Assembly (NCBI RefSeq): GCF_020615455.1
Contig: NC_059209.1
Location: 1,984,001 to 2,048,000 of the forward strand
From: Coregonus clupeaformis
Lineage: Eukaryota; Chordata; Actinopteri; Salmoniformes; Salmonidae
Length of the DNA stretch: 64,000 nucleotides
Direction: 5' to 3'
The stretch's first letter is position 1. Every line of letters begins with the position of its first letter. This document shows positions 63,181 to 64,000 of the stretch, piece by piece. A model generated the notes under the pieces. The model ran no database searches. It saw only the letters and a list, made by a program, of their open reading frames with translations, and was not told where the DNA came from. The position numbers and the translations under genes were made by a program.

Positions 63181-64000
63181 TTAGTACTTGGTGGCAAAAC
63201 CCTTGTTGGCAATCACAGAGGTCAGACGTTTCTTGTAGTTGGCCACCAGGTTTGCACACATCTCAGGAGGGATTTTGTCCCACTCCTCTTTGCAGATCTT
63301 CTCCAAGTCATTAAGGTTTTGAGGCTGACGTTTGGCAACTCGAACCTTCAGCTCCCTCCACAGATTTTCTATGGGATTAAGGTCTGGAGACTGGCAAGGC
63401 CACTCCAGAACCTTAATGTGCTTCTTCTTGAGCCACTCCTTTGTTGCCTTGGCTGTGTGTTTTGGGTCAATTTCATTCTGGAAAACCCATCCACGACCCA
63501 TTTTCAATGCCCTGGCTGAGGGAAGGAGGTTCTCACCCAAGATTTGATGGTACATGGCCCCGTCCATCGTCCCTTTGATGCGGTGAAGTTGTCCTGTCCC
63601 CTTAGCAGAAAAACACCTCCAAAGCATAATGTTTCCTCCTCCATGTTTGACGGTGGGGATAGTGTTCTTGGGGTTATAGGCAGCATTCCTCCTCCTCCAA
63701 ACACGGCGAGTTGAGTTGATGCCAAAGAGCTCCATTTTGGTCTCATCTGAACACAACACTTTCACCCAGTTCTCCTCTGAATCATTCATGCCTGTATTTG
63801 TGCTTTCTTGAGCAGGGGGACCTTGCGGGTGCTGCAGGATTTCAGTCCTTCACGGCATAGTGTGTTACCAATTGTTTTCTTGGTTACTACAGTCCCAGCT
63901 GCCTTGAGATCATTGACAAGATCCTGCCGTGTAGTTCTGGGCTGATTCCTCACCGTTCTCATGATCATTGCAACTCCACGAGGTGAGATCTTGCATGGAG
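63181..64000 (-). pseudogene. Tc1 transposase C-terminal part (family D, copy 2), partial
   Basis: Open from 63789 down to 63181 (202 codons) with CSDETKMELFGI (first Asp block, W changed to C), HGGGNIMLWRCF (G changed to R), QNEIDPKHTA (second Asp block changed to NEID) and NPIENLW, ending GFATKY. A deletion near 63790 shifts into another frame for RNQPRTTRQDLVNDLKAAGT. The N-terminal portion lies past the window edge. Confidence 0.86.

Larger units (their letters stand above)
62628..64000. mobile_element. Inverted composite Tc1 element (family D, copy 2), runs off window
   Basis: The left end 'cagtgagggaaaaagtattt' follows TA at 62626-62627. The terminal repeat, the hairpin leader (62855-62950) and the first codons of transposase (from 62993) are on the plus strand. 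At about 63145 the sequence switches, through a shared GGG, to the C-terminal end of a second copy on the minus strand (63181 onward). The right end lies beyond the window. Confidence 0.85.

Overview
This window looks like nuclear DNA from a salmonid or closely related teleost. The evidence is Sleeping Beauty-type Tc1 elements with paired direct repeats in their ends, several other fish Tc1 families, tRNA-derived SINEs ending in the tail 'gcgtctgctaaatg', palindromic hAT-type MITEs and tetranucleotide GCTA/CTAG runs. I find no intact host gene, tRNA, rRNA or CRISPR array. Nearly all recognisable sequence is mobile DNA, much of it nested. All family calls come from reading the sequence; no database was searched.

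Layout. 1-7028: a LINE ORF1 relic with zinc knuckles (1263-2411), a foldback Tc1 (2589-3545), GCTA-rich DNA, a 175-bp MITE and a 285-bp tandem duplication. 7029-12330: a hAT-like repeat carrying a SINE, a Sleeping Beauty-type Tc1 (7914-9527), a palindromic Tc1 (9770-10989) and a LINE 3' end. 12333-14953: a BEL/Pao-type LTR with a second small LTR retroelement inside it (12450-14358), followed by a tRNA-Tyr-like primer site. 15048-19978: a Tc1 split by an almost complete L2/CR1-type LINE. 20537-23477: a decayed Tc1 that hosts a younger Tc1 (20845-22446) with an uninterrupted 340-residue transposase, plus a SINE.

23930-48978: pieces of one L1/Tx1-type LINE (endonuclease at 23.9-24.6 kb, RT N-terminal part at 44.8-45.0 kb, YADD box at 48.85-48.98 kb), apparently split by a minus-strand Ty3/Gypsy element (24646-44830). 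That element is in turn split by a minus-strand endogenous retrovirus (26447-44124) with two LTRs, a primer site, a polypurine tract and a 4-bp CGTG target duplication. The retrovirus keeps a long env frame and the end of integrase but no recognisable gag or most of pol. It carries further Tc1 and hAT insertions and a 430-bp-arm inverted repeat. A predicted two-exon gene-like unit (45911-46719) lies between the LINE pieces. 50610-52866 is BEL/Pao pol and 52866-54853 its second LTR, so BEL/Pao may be the outer shell of a nest of about 42 kb. 54854-64000: MITEs, an interspersed repeat with a duplication, a LINE tail, a diverged tandem array of about 200-220 bp units, a SINE, a second Sleeping Beauty-type Tc1 and an inverted composite Tc1 running off the window.

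The genes do not form a pathway. Their relation is one of successive insertion, and the nesting gives a relative chronology. The items most worth following are the open Tc1 transposase, a nonsense codon shared by two Tc1 copies, the retained env frame in an otherwise gutted retrovirus, three inverted composite Tc1 elements, and the unclassified tandem array.
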